Origin: a virus | IMG/VR virus record: IMGVR_UViG_3300025319_000066 | Span: 1-34,737 of that record | Strand: one strand, 5' to 3' | DNA: 34,737 nucleotides | In this document: positions 15,109-22,221 of the stretch, piece by piece | Numbering within the stretch: the stretch's first letter is position 1 | Layout of the letters: each line of letters opens with the position of its first letter | Program-made: the position numbers and the translations under genes | Notes under the pieces: generated by a model | The model's input: the letters and a program-made list of their open reading frames with translations, nothing else | Told to the model about the DNA's origin: nothing | Database searches by the model: none

Positions 15109-15452
15109 GACGTCTCCTCGTCGGCGTACCGCATGTACTTGAACTCCATGGGATCCTTCTGGGGGTACCACATGAACCGGGTTCGACGGCCGATGGGCTG
15201 GTCGACCAGCTTGGCGAAGGAGTCGAGGGCAGCCTGGGAGTCGAAGTGTACGACGATCTGTTTCCAGGATTGGATGTCTTCCTGTTCGTACTCGGGCATG
15301 CCCTTCCATTCCAGGTCGGCCAACCGAAAGTCGTCAGGATCTCCGAACAAGGTACTTTGAACGAGTTCCCTTTCCGGAACACGGAGCAAAGAGTCGTCGG
15401 GCATCTCTGGTCGCGGCGGGGAGGAAAACAGCAAACCCTGTTGTTCGTTCAT
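15105..15452 (-). CDS. Small phage protein with C-terminal FAKLVDQPI...WYP domain (115 aa)
   Basis: ATG 15452 overlaps the previous TGA (ATGA). The N-terminus has MNEQQGLLFSSPPRPE and STLFGDP. The C-terminal half (WKQIVVHFDSQAALDSFAKL, GRRTRFMWYPQKD) resembles a small domain I recognise at the ends of phage DNA methylases and ParB/nuclease-like proteins, where it may aid DNA or partner binding. It directly precedes the TAGT gene and is probably co-expressed with it. That domain link is from memory of family patterns and should be treated as moderate. Confidence 0.65.
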   Translation of the reverse strand: MNEQQGLLFSSPPRPEMPDDSLLRVPERELVQSTLFGDPDDFRLADLEWKGMPEYEQEDIQSWKQIVVHFDSQAALDSFAKLVDQPIGRRTRFMWYPQKDPMEFKYMRYADEETS

Positions 15453-15760
15453 CCTCCGATCCCTTCCGGTACCGGCGGTGCCTTCACCGGTCCGTACCAC
15501 GCCACCACGCCCTCCAGATAGAACTCGTGCTCCACCTCGTAGCCGTTCACCGGCCAGCTAATACTCACGCTCCCGGATTCAATAGTCGCCTCGGCCATCG
15601 TGACCTCCGGTTCGATCCTATTGAACTGCGCGGCTTCCCGGTCCACTTGGACTTGTGTCCAGTACCTATTCACCGCAGGGGGCGGCATGCCCCGACGCGC
15701 TAGGATAAAGTACCATCCCGACCGAGTTGGGTGTTCCGTCGACCACTTCGGGCGTTCCAT
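15449..15760 (-). CDS. Hypothetical protein (103 aa)
   Basis: Two starts compete. ATG 15760 (MERPKWSTEHP) forms a TAATG junction with the HNH gene and has AAGGA nine bases away. ATG 15784 (MAPKGTAVMERP) has the stronger SD GGAGGAGAG but overlaps by 25 bases. The protein is beta-like with GWYFILARRG and EHEFYLEGVVAWYGPV, and ends PPVPEGIGG. The Trp/Tyr spacing is like small beta-sheet phage proteins of unknown role. Confidence 0.65.
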   Translation of the reverse strand: MERPKWSTEHPTRSGWYFILARRGMPPPAVNRYWTQVQVDREAAQFNRIEPEVTMAEATIESGSVSISWPVNGYEVEHEFYLEGVVAWYGPVKAPPVPEGIGG

Positions 15761-16047
15761 TACGGCAGTTCCTTTAGGTGCCATGTTCTCTCCTCCACTA
15801 TCTTGTCGCATACCGGATCGCGTGCGGAGTACCTACCCCTGACCGTAGCCACAGCGTGGTGCACCTCGCACAGGACCACTAGGTCATCGCTCGACTCGCG
15901 GTCGAGGGTCTCGTAGTGCCTGTGGTGGACCTCCAGGTCCCGGTCGTCGCCGCACATGGGCCATTCACACGCGCCGCCGGTCATCATCAGCATCCTCGCC
16001 CGGATGCGGCGCCACCGCTGCGAGCGAAGGTATGCCCGATAGTTCAC
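15760..16047 (-). CDS. HNH endonuclease (95 aa)
   Basis: A compact HNH nuclease: ACEWPMCGDD gives one Cys pair, LEVHHRHYETLDRES supplies the HH dyad, and DDLVVLCEVHHAV gives the closing Cys/His. The N-terminal basic helix (RSQRWRRIRARML) could bind DNA. In phages such genes can be homing nucleases or packaging partners. Small size and no insertion in a gene argue for a stand-alone enzyme. GTG 16047 overlaps the stop of a 12-codon mini-ORF (GTGA), with AAGGAG upstream. Confidence 0.85.
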   Translation of the reverse strand: MNYRAYLRSQRWRRIRARMLMMTGGACEWPMCGDDRDLEVHHRHYETLDRESSDDLVVLCEVHHAVATVRGRYSARDPVCDKIVEERTWHLKELP

Positions 16048-16082
16048 CTCTCCTTCGGACCTTCCACTCTTTCGGTGATCAT
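16044..16082 (-). CDS. Mini-ORF MITERVEGPKER bridging two genes
   Basis: A 12-codon ORF fills the 31-base gap between the HExxH protein and the HNH gene. Its ATG overlaps the upstream TGA (ATGA), its TGA overlaps the HNH GTG (GTGA), and GGGAGTGG lies about seven bases before it. It may be a translated coupling peptide rather than a functional protein. Chance is possible at this length. Confidence 0.35.
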   Translation of the reverse strand: MITERVEGPKER

Positions 16083-16603
16083 TCTCGTACCACTCCCTTC
16101 GAGTTGCGCCAATCGCTCGGCGCCCAGACGGCGGGCCGCAGGATCGCGGGGTCCTTTAGCCACCGTTCCCGCCCGGTCAACAGCTCTCTGTCCAGGAGCG
16201 CCCGGACGTACCGGTGGACGATCTCGTACCCCGGGCCCGTGTTGTCCAGGATGCACACCTGGGCCCGCAGGAATGGCGGCCAGTGCCCGTTGTCGACGTC
16301 GCCCCGGGCGCAGTGCGACAGTTCGTGGATCCCGGTGCCCTCGCAGATGTTGCCGATCGTCAGCTCCATCTTCGCCGTTGTCCTTTTGTCGTGGCAGGCC
16401 GACATCCTGTCCCACGACGGGATGTGCGTCCACGAGATGTGCTGGACGCCGGCAATCTCTTCTTCCCACCACTCCTCCCGGAGGATGGCGTCGGACCAGA
16501 GCTGGAGGTCGGCGATGCCCGTGAACGGACGCATGGCCGCTACGCCCGCCGCCCACTCGGCGTCGTACACCAGGTCGGCGCGAAGTGAAGGATTTTCGAT
16601 CAC
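16079..16603 (-). CDS. Zinc metallopeptidase-like HExxH protein (174 aa)
   Basis: GTG 16603 overlaps the RNA ligase stop (GTGA), with GGAG seven bases upstream. The key feature is GTGIHELSHCARGD, an HExxH zinc-metallopeptidase motif preceded by a hydrophobic helix. Downstream is NGHWPPFLRAQVCILDN, which could give the third ligand. The N-terminal half (MRPFTGIADLQLWSDAI, REEWWEEEIAGVQHISWTHIPSWDRM) is rich in Trp and acidic residues. I do not know a named family. It could be an intracellular protease or simply use the fold. Placed after an RNA ligase and before the HNH gene. Confidence 0.7.
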   Translation of the reverse strand: MIENPSLRADLVYDAEWAAGVAAMRPFTGIADLQLWSDAILREEWWEEEIAGVQHISWTHIPSWDRMSACHDKRTTAKMELTIGNICEGTGIHELSHCARGDVDNGHWPPFLRAQVCILDNTGPGYEIVHRYVRALLDRELLTGRERWLKDPAILRPAVWAPSDWRNSKGVVRE

Positions 16604-17511
16604 TCGAACGCTCCGTCCGTCACTACGTCCGTTACGATCTTGCGCTTGTACCACTCGGGCAAGCCCCGCGTCAGTCCTCGACGGATGTCCGGCCAGAACG
16701 CCGCCCAGAGTGCGTCCCGGATCTCGTCCTCGGCGTCCTTGCGTACGTCCTCAGGGATCTCGTGGACGAGCAGCCCAATGTCCTGCGGTGTGGTCGCCAG
16801 TTTGCCCTGCTCCTGGAGGTGCTGCACCGCCTTGAGCCACCGCGCCTCTGTGGCGTACCGCTTGATCAGGGTGTCGACGGGCGACGCCTTCGCCGCCTTC
16901 CACATCGCTTTGTTCTCCTCGACGAAGTCGCGCCGCACAAGCTTGGCCATGAGCACTTTCTTGTCCGGACCGAACCGCGCGTAGTTTTTGAGGACCACGC
17001 CCTCGATCTTGGTGCCGCCTAGCAGTGCATCCCGCTCCAGGTATGCCGTGAGTTCGTCCAGTGTGGGCCGTGTCGTGAACTGTCCCAGCAGAGGGACGAA
17101 CTCCAGGCCCAGCCGTCTCGCTTCCGCCGCCGCTTCGAACGGAGTGGCATAGTCTTCCAGCCCGCGGTCGACGTCGAAGAGAATGACGTTGCCTACCGGT
17201 ACGCGTTCGTAGGCCAGCGTGTTCTGCTTCGGTTTGGCCAAGAATTCTCCGCGGTAGGACCATCCCTCGTGTAGGTCTGGCAGCAGGCGAAGGGCCGTTT
17301 CCAGCGCAAGTCGGAACATGCCGGCATGCTCCGGCTCGCCGGTGAACATCGTCAGGTCCTGCTTGTGCGCTCGGGCCAGTAGAGTGCTGCCCTCGCGTCG
17401 GAAGGAGAACTGCGAACCGTCCACCTTCTCCTCAACCCAGACGGCCCCTTCCCAGAAGTCTTCGAGGACCTTGTGCCCCACTGCGAAAGGAGAACTGTAG
17501 GATCCGATCAT
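16600..17511 (-). CDS. ATP-dependent RNA ligase (Rnl2-like)
   Basis: A 303-aa nucleotidyltransferase. Motif I is EEKVDGSQF with the AMP-accepting Lys29. Further motifs are SYRGEFLAKPKQN (RGE at 87-89, motif III), TKIEGVVLK (168-175, motif IV) and VLMAKLVRRDF (motif V, Lys190). A C-terminal helical domain follows (about 200-303). Such enzymes seal nicked or broken RNA, for example tRNAs cut by host defence nucleases. No polynucleotide kinase partner is seen in this window. ATG 17511 forms an ATGA overlap with GGGAG seven bases upstream. The open frame to 17604 is shadow. Confidence 0.9.
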   Translation of the reverse strand: MIGSYSSPFAVGHKVLEDFWEGAVWVEEKVDGSQFSFRREGSTLLARAHKQDLTMFTGEPEHAGMFRLALETALRLLPDLHEGWSYRGEFLAKPKQNTLAYERVPVGNVILFDVDRGLEDYATPFEAAAEARRLGLEFVPLLGQFTTRPTLDELTAYLERDALLGGTKIEGVVLKNYARFGPDKKVLMAKLVRRDFVEENKAMWKAAKASPVDTLIKRYATEARWLKAVQHLQEQGKLATTPQDIGLLVHEIPEDVRKDAEDEIRDALWAAFWPDIRRGLTRGLPEWYKRKIVTDVVTDGAFE

Positions 17512-17672
17512 CGTTCCGCTCCCTTTCCCCTGGACTTCTTGAGTTCTAGTTTCCGGGCCGTTCCGTCCACGATCACGTATGACTTTGCAGGGCAGGTATG
17601 CCATCGAAGGTACGCCCGCAGAATGTGGTGCCCGCAGGATCCGCAGCGTTGGATAGCCATGCGCGCCCTCAT
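17508..17672 (-). CDS. Small zinc-finger protein (54 aa)
   Basis: ATG 17672 overlaps the FtsH stop (ATGA), with AAGGCGG upstream. The protein has QRCGSCGHHILRAYLRWHTC, a CxxC ... HxxxC-type site, then a basic tail (RKLELKKSRGKGAER). Likely a small zinc-binding, nucleic-acid-binding protein linking FtsH and RNA ligase genes. No specific family recognised. Confidence 0.65.
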   Translation of the reverse strand: MRARMAIQRCGSCGHHILRAYLRWHTCPAKSYVIVDGTARKLELKKSRGKGAER

Positions 17673-19363
17673 TTTTCCGCCTTCTGTATGATCTTCGTTG
17701 CCTCCTCGCCGCTCAATTCCGACTTTTCCACAAGGGCAGTCGCCAGCGCTTCGATCTCGGGCTGATGCGCCGCCAGCAAGTCCTCGGTGGCGCCCATCTG
17801 CTCCTTCAGCCACTTGTCGATGCGTTCGGACTCTCCCTGTGATGGCTTACCGTACTCCTGAGAGATGCCGCCAAACACACCGTGCCAGCTAAGGTAAGCG
17901 ATACGCTCCCTGACGTGCCTGAAGTCCGCAGCTCCACCCACCCATCTCTCGCCCAGCACCACCTTGGTCCCAATGTCCCCGGCTAAGGACACCCGAATGT
18001 CTGCAACGATGTTGGCCATCGGGAAGGTATAGGTGGCCTCTTTGTCTATCGGTAACATAAAGCCAAACCCGATCCCACGCCGGATGATGGAGACGAAGGC
18101 GATTGTCTTACTAGGCGACAGGTGGTAAGATGCAACGCAGTGCGACGCTTCGTGGACTGCCAGTTGCCACCGCTGCTTCTCCGGCATATCGGTGATGGGG
18201 TTGGGAATCCCAGCCACCCCCTCCATCAGAGCCGTGAGAATGTCCATCTCACTGATCTTACTCCGCCCGGCAGCGTTGGCAAGCCGCGGAGCGCCTCGCT
18301 GAGTAGCAGACTGGATCGCAGCGGGCGTGAGTCCTTGCGTGCCAGAAACGAGCCGGTCAATGTCCAGGTCCTCGTGCTTGACCTTGGCGGCGTAGTAGAC
18401 GAAGATTTCCTTGCGCCCAGGGCCGTCAGGGGGATCTACTTTGATCATGTGCTCCATTCGACCAGGACGAATCAACGCTGGATCGAGCCTCTCCGGCATA
18501 TTGGTGGAGCCCATCCATAGCACCACGCCTTCCTTTAGCGGCGGAAGGCGGAGCCGGCGACGCGCAATGTTACGGGCCGTCGTCATCCCCCGCTCTTCAC
18601 CCATGCCGTCGATGGCCACCAGGAGCTGGGTGAGGGCGCCGCCACCCATCATCCCGCCCATCATCCCGCCCATCATCCCCATGCCGCCCATACTACCCCG
18701 TGACCCGAGGGCATCTAGTTCGTCTATGAATGCAATGCACGAACCGTGCTCCGCGGCTAGCGAGCGGCACTTGTTTACGAAGGAGATGGTCTTCATGACA
18801 TCCATCCCCATAAACATTGCCCTGAAACCGCTCCCAGCGATCCCGTGCATTGCCACGCCAGCACTTCCAGCTAAACATTTTGCAAGGTAAGACTTCCCCG
18901 TGCCGGGCTCGCCAATCAACACGAGCCCGCTTGGAGATATGCCCCCCATTTGGTAGAAGTTCGCGTCGCCCTGGAGAATGCTGATCCACTCACCCATCAG
19001 AGCAACTAGGCCTGGCTGACCCTTGTAGTCGTCGAGAGTAAGACCTGAGTCGCTTTTATCCCCCGTCACTTCTCCGTACCCATTACCTAGATCGGTAATG
19101 CGACGACGGGGGAGGATCGTGATGGTCTTGCTACGGGACAGGAACATGAGCATTGCGCCGAAATAGAAGACGATGTACACCACGCCAAAGCCGATCTGAG
19201 CTGCGAGGCGCAAGACTATGAGGGTTGCGTCGGGAAAGAAAACGAACCCGATAATTAGCAAGATCACCACGGCTCTGAGAACGCTCGTAATGGCCTTGTG
19301 GCGCTTGAGGAAGCGGCTTATGTAGATCGGATACGCCATCTTGTTAGCGAGCCAGGTACGCAT
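17669..19363 (-). CDS. ftsH: Phage-encoded FtsH-like membrane AAA+ zinc metalloprotease
   Basis: A 564-aa protein with the complete FtsH layout. Two hydrophobic helices (about 25-43 and 46-75) anchor it, with a short loop instead of the large periplasmic domain of bacterial FtsH. The AAA+ domain has Walker A GEPGTGKS (151-158), an aromatic pore loop (GSGFRAMF, Phe180), Walker B CIAFIDELDALGS (Asp214, Glu215) and the arginine finger region IRPGRME (298-304). The peptidase has HEASH (404-408) and a third ligand likely Asp480 in VGGAADF. A Met/Gly-rich insert (about 224-242) sits after Walker B. It should be a hexameric membrane protease. ATG 19363 overlaps the TAA of a 10-codon leader ORF. It shares a cluster with three other envelope-type genes. 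Confidence 0.92.
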   Translation of the reverse strand: MRTWLANKMAYPIYISRFLKRHKAITSVLRAVVILLIIGFVFFPDATLIVLRLAAQIGFGVVYIVFYFGAMLMFLSRSKTITILPRRRITDLGNGYGEVTGDKSDSGLTLDDYKGQPGLVALMGEWISILQGDANFYQMGGISPSGLVLIGEPGTGKSYLAKCLAGSAGVAMHGIAGSGFRAMFMGMDVMKTISFVNKCRSLAAEHGSCIAFIDELDALGSRGSMGGMGMMGGMMGGMMGGGALTQLLVAIDGMGEERGMTTARNIARRRLRLPPLKEGVVLWMGSTNMPERLDPALIRPGRMEHMIKVDPPDGPGRKEIFVYYAAKVKHEDLDIDRLVSGTQGLTPAAIQSATQRGAPRLANAAGRSKISEMDILTALMEGVAGIPNPITDMPEKQRWQLAVHEASHCVASYHLSPSKTIAFVSIIRRGIGFGFMLPIDKEATYTFPMANIVADIRVSLAGDIGTKVVLGERWVGGAADFRHVRERIAYLSWHGVFGGISQEYGKPSQGESERIDKWLKEQMGATEDLLAAHQPEIEALATALVEKSELSGEEATKIIQKAEK

Positions 19364-19395
19364 TAGTACGGCCCAGACCCGTCAATGTCCATCAT
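19363..19395 (-). CDS. 10-codon leader ORF (MMDIDGSGPY) before ftsH
   Basis: Its ATG overlaps the TGA of the upstream gene (ATGA) and has AGGAG exactly seven bases before it. Its TAA overlaps the ftsH ATG (TAATG). ftsH has no SD of its own, so its translation is probably coupled to this mini-ORF. It may regulate protease yield. Confidence 0.5.
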   Translation of the reverse strand: MMDIDGSGPY

Positions 19396-20138
19396 GGAGT
19401 CACTCCTAGTGGCGTCTCCGTCGTGTCCTGTACGGATAGCAGCTTAGCGATGCGCATCGTTCGCTCCGGTATATCGTCGAAACTGAGATCCCCCTCTTTG
19501 ACCTCAATGGGACCGAGCCCAGAGAAGACCGCAAGCCTGGCGAGGTCCACTACGATCACGCGTTCCTCGTCGACCCAGTTAGCAAGTAGCATACCACCTG
19601 GATGCCCCGGTTCACCGGAGGCATACGCCGTCGCGAGGGTTTGGATGTCGCCCCGGTTGCGGAAGATCAGTTGTCCCGAGAGTGTACCGGACATGTCGGT
19701 GTTCCCGTACCGCCAACCATAGTGGGGCTGCACATCGACGATGTTCAGCTTCAAGTATTCTCCCCAGGGGATTTCCTTCAGAAAGCAGGTAAGGAGGGCA
19801 GAGGTGCGGTTGTCGGCTCGTGCTCGTATCCTGGCTAGTCGTCGCTCCGAGATGGCCTTGGTGGTCGGTGGTCCCGACCGCTCAGGGAACGGCTCGGGAC
19901 GGGGGTCGGTGGTCACGGAGGCAATGAATACGCCGACGCCGTCATTGCCGTAACCGGCGTCGATAATCACCAGCCCGTTCGTCCCCCTGTCCACGCACGC
20001 TACGAAGTTGGCAACGTCCTTTCGCATACCGTAACGGTAAGCTGCGGGCAAGACGCTGGGTACGACCAGCCACTGACCGAGCAACACAAGCACAAACAAT
20101 GCAACAGTGCTTGTTGGGTATAGCCACAGTCTTTTCAT
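19392..20138 (-). CDS. Membrane-anchored extracytoplasmic protein of unknown function (248 aa)
   Basis: An N-terminal signal-anchor (about 10-32: STVALFVLVLLGQWLVV) is followed by a soluble mixed domain: VANFVACVDRGTNGLVIID, DRPEP-type Pro-rich turns, and NRTSALLTCFLKEIPWGEYLKL. No family recognised. The orientation suggests a periplasmic or surface domain. It precedes ftsH by only the mini-ORF and may be a substrate, adaptor or regulator of that protease (inference from position). ATG 20138 has GGAGG six bases upstream and an ATGA overlap. Confidence 0.7.
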   Translation of the reverse strand: MKRLWLYPTSTVALFVLVLLGQWLVVPSVLPAAYRYGMRKDVANFVACVDRGTNGLVIIDAGYGNDGVGVFIASVTTDPRPEPFPERSGPPTTKAISERRLARIRARADNRTSALLTCFLKEIPWGEYLKLNIVDVQPHYGWRYGNTDMSGTLSGQLIFRNRGDIQTLATAYASGEPGHPGGMLLANWVDEERVIVVDLARLAVFSGLGPIEVKEGDLSFDDIPERTMRIAKLLSVQDTTETPLGVTP

Positions 20139-20479
20139 CCTGGACCTCCATCACATCCGATTTCTTCAAACTGCCAGCCATTGTAGCGATCCCATCGAAC
20201 CCGATCTAAGTCCCCAACTTCGTAGAAGTAGTAGACCTCTGGGCAAACGACGATGTCAGCGTACTGGCCCCGCCCTCGTTCCACGGTGATGAAGCGGGTC
20301 GGTGCCCGACCGGGGTCAACGGTAACGAATTTGTCCACCACAAGAATGGACATATAGCCGATCTTGGGCCAACCTTCGCGCCTATCGGATACGTATGACT
20401 CGGGTACACATGCGCCCAGCAGGAAGATCGCGCCAAGTAAACCTACTAGCGTCAGCGAGTATCCTAACAGATGTTTCAT
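20135..20479 (-). CDS. Putative lipoprotein (114 aa)
   Basis: MKHLLGYSLTLVGLLGAIFL is a hydrophobic signal followed by the lipobox LGAC, so the mature protein would be lipid-anchored at Cys23 or so. The rest is a small beta-rich domain (GYMSILVVDKFVTVDPG, ADIVVCPEVYYFYEVGD). Function unknown. ATG 20479 forms TAATG with the upstream gene and has AAGGA seven bases away. The nearby two-helix protein, anchored protein and FtsH suggest a joint envelope task. Confidence 0.75.
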   Translation of the reverse strand: MKHLLGYSLTLVGLLGAIFLLGACVPESYVSDRREGWPKIGYMSILVVDKFVTVDPGRAPTRFITVERGRGQYADIVVCPEVYYFYEVGDLDRVRWDRYNGWQFEEIGCDGGPG

Positions 20480-20688
20480 TATCCCATCCTTTCCGCTGCC
20501 CACTTGAAGAAGAAGTAAGGCGGCAAAGCTACAAGAACTAGAGGCCAGGCCAAAGAGAAGAGAACAGCCATGCCAGCTCTCTCTCCGTCGGTCTGGAGCA
20601 TGCCCCGATCCAGATGCACCAGCAGCAGGCCAGTTAGAACGTATCCAACGATGTACACCGCGATGTAGAGTGCTATCATTTCCTTCAT
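20479..20688 (-). CDS. Small two-helix membrane protein (69 aa)
   Basis: Two hydrophobic segments, IALYIAVYIVGYVLTGLLLV and AVLFSLAWPLVLVALPPYFFF, are joined by a charged loop (HLDRGMLQTDGERAG). ATG 20688 has GAGGAGG in the same 13-base leader as two late small genes. Size and topology are like small holin-like or protease-modulator proteins, but the role is not known. First gene of the membrane cluster upstream of ftsH. Confidence 0.7.
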   Translation of the reverse strand: MKEMIALYIAVYIVGYVLTGLLLVHLDRGMLQTDGERAGMAVLFSLAWPLVLVALPPYFFFKWAAERMG

Positions 20689-20717
20689 CCCTCGCCTCCT
20701 CGCTCTAGCCACGCTTT

Positions 20718-21041
20718 TCAGAAGTAAACCCTGAAGCCACCCCAATCTCCGCGACTGGGCGCCGCGTCCATGGCCATCGCATATGCCAAGGCCGCCAATT
20801 CCACGGTCTTCACAAACGGCTCTCGCCACATCATGTCCGCCGCGAGGTCATAGTGCCCCTTGTCGGCAAATTGTTCGGCCTGGGCCATTGCCCGAACCAC
20901 CGCTTCCCGCGCCTGCGAGGCGGCGAGGTCGTTCAGCAAGTCGTGAATGGCTCCGGGGTGGTTTAGGAGATAAGCCACGCGAACAACCCTCTCGGCTGCT
21001 GTATGCGCCAGCACTTCTTCCGGTGTCGGTGTGTTACCCAT
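20718..21041 (-). CDS. Helical hypothetical protein (107 aa)
   Basis: Almost entirely helical: PTPEEVLAHTAAERVVRVAY, LLNDLAASQAREAVVRAMAQ, DMMWREPFVKTVELAALAYA. It ends WGGFRVYF. ATG 21041 has AAAGGAGG. A soluble bundle is likely. No family recognised. It starts 34 bases after the RHH gene ends. Confidence 0.7.
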   Translation of the reverse strand: MGNTPTPEEVLAHTAAERVVRVAYLLNHPGAIHDLLNDLAASQAREAVVRAMAQAEQFADKGHYDLAADMMWREPFVKTVELAALAYAMAMDAAPSRGDWGGFRVYF

Positions 21042-21075
21042 CCCTGGCCTCCTTTCTCTATTCCAACAACCCGGA

Positions 21076-21249
21076 CTACTTTGCCTTCTCTACCAAAGAG
21101 GAGATTACGTCCCCCCGGCTCACTTGTCCAGTGACGCGGGATGCCATCCGTCGGCGCAAGGCGTCGAGGGCGACTAGGATCCGGGCCTCCAGGGTCACGC
21201 TGATCGTCACGCCCGACTTGAACTTCCGTGGTCTTCCGATCTTTCCCAT
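21076..21249 (-). CDS. Ribbon-helix-helix regulator (57 aa)
   Basis: Below the usual size cutoff but convincing. ATG 21249 has the perfect SD AGGAGG six bases upstream, and third-position G/C is high. Translation begins MGKIGRPRKFKSGVTISVTL, with a ribbon strand (TISVTLE) then a helix (ARILVALDALRRR), and ends VSRGDVISSLVEKAK, the CopG/Arc-like fold. It could repress the operon reading into the membrane module. A TGATATAAG motif lies just upstream of its start. Confidence 0.75.
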   Translation of the reverse strand: MGKIGRPRKFKSGVTISVTLEARILVALDALRRRMASRVTGQVSRGDVISSLVEKAK

Positions 21250-21270
21250 CAGTTGCCTCCTGGTAAATTA

Positions 21271-21279
21271 CTTATATCA
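21271..21279 (-). promoter_or_regulatory. Extended -10 promoter TGATATAAG before the RHH gene
   Basis: The minus strand has TGATATAAG about 22 bases before the RHH start, in the only AT-rich gap here (21250-21305). The TGATANAA core resembles the sites at 243, 1569, 7492 and 29521. A -35 is not clear. It would fire into the RHH and membrane-protease cluster and could be autoregulated by the RHH protein. Confidence 0.4.
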
Positions 21280-21305
21280 TAAAATCGGTTCGATTGTACG
21301 CCTAG

Positions 21306-22070
21306 TTACCCGGCGTCCTCTTGGTCAAATGGATCCAGATCCTTCTGTAGCCTATCCAGATCGAGGAGGACTAGAAAGGCCGCCCACTCCCGATCCAGGT
21401 TTCTCATTGGGTACCACGGTGGATACTCCGGATCGGCGAGGTTCGGGGTCTTCCCAAGGTGCAGTATACCGGCCCGGATGGGCGCGCCCGTGACCTCTTC
21501 GTAGAGATGGGCGTAGGCCGCGAGCTGGATCCGCATCTCCGGTCCCATGCGGTTGGACGTTTTGAAGTCTACTATGGTCAGTTCTCGGTCATCAAGATCC
21601 ATCGAGTATGCGGCGGGCCGACCAGCATCGTCCAATGCTTCGTGTATTTTTGGAAACGTACCTACCATGTCGATCGTTCCGCCGTACTTATGGGTCTCGC
21701 TCACCAGGGGCAATTCGATCCCATTTTCTAGACACTGGAATCCGATGCGATCCTTCCACCGCTGGTAGCCGGCCACACACTTCGCCGCCCGACCCATGGC
21801 CTCGGCGTCGATCTCCGGTAACGATTTGTCTCTTTTGAATTCCGGCCCTCGTTCCTGTTGTTCGATCATGGCATGGACGTTTGTCCCAAAGTCGCCTGCG
21901 GCGTCCCGGATGACGTTCGGATCCCCGCCGGCCATAGCGATCTTTCGGCTCCAGCCCATGAGCCCCGACTTGCCCCAGCCGAGGTTGTTTCCGATCACGG
22001 TGGTAACGGATTTTACCCTGTCGCCGTTCTTCAGGAAATAGGCCCGGTGCGGCGGGCGTTTGGCCGCCAT
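21306..22070 (-). CDS. PD-(D/E)XK nuclease (Cas4/RecB-like) (254 aa)
   Basis: Motifs of the PD-(D/E)XK fold: FGTNVHAMIE (His66), a conserved GGTIDMVG (Asp134), LTIVDFKTS (Asp168, Lys170) and RIQLAAYAHLY (Gln182, Tyr186), the QxxxY motif of RecB/Cas4-type exonucleases. No Fe-S Cys cluster is obvious. It could process DNA ends during replication or recombination. ATG 22070 follows GGAGGTGG and sits just after the stop of a small membrane ORF. Upstream residues of the longer open frame are not needed. Confidence 0.85.
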   Translation of the reverse strand: MAAKRPPHRAYFLKNGDRVKSVTTVIGNNLGWGKSGLMGWSRKIAMAGGDPNVIRDAAGDFGTNVHAMIEQQERGPEFKRDKSLPEIDAEAMGRAAKCVAGYQRWKDRIGFQCLENGIELPLVSETHKYGGTIDMVGTFPKIHEALDDAGRPAAYSMDLDDRELTIVDFKTSNRMGPEMRIQLAAYAHLYEEVTGAPIRAGILHLGKTPNLADPEYPPWYPMRNLDREWAAFLVLLDLDRLQKDLDPFDQEDAG

Positions 22071-22071
22071 T

Positions 22072-22221
22072 TCACCACCTCCCGAGCTTTTGCATGATAC
22101 TGACCACCGAACCAAGAACAAAAAAGATCGACCCGGCGGCGTAGAGCAGGTAGGGTAACAGTTCACGAACCATGTTCAGTCTCCGTTTCCGTACGAGTTG
22201 GTCCCAGGATGGGTACGTCAT
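22072..22221 (-). CDS. Small membrane protein (49 aa)
   Basis: Starting at ATG 22221 (ATGA overlap) it reads MTYPSWDQLVRKRRLN and then one hydrophobic helix (LLPYLLYAAGSIFFVLGSVV) ending KLGRW. A second ATG at 22173 has a better SD (GGAG) and gives a 33-aa form. Single-helix phage proteins of this size may be regulators of membrane processes. Function unknown. Confidence 0.5.
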   Translation of the reverse strand: MTYPSWDQLVRKRRLNMVRELLPYLLYAAGSIFFVLGSVVSIMQKLGRW

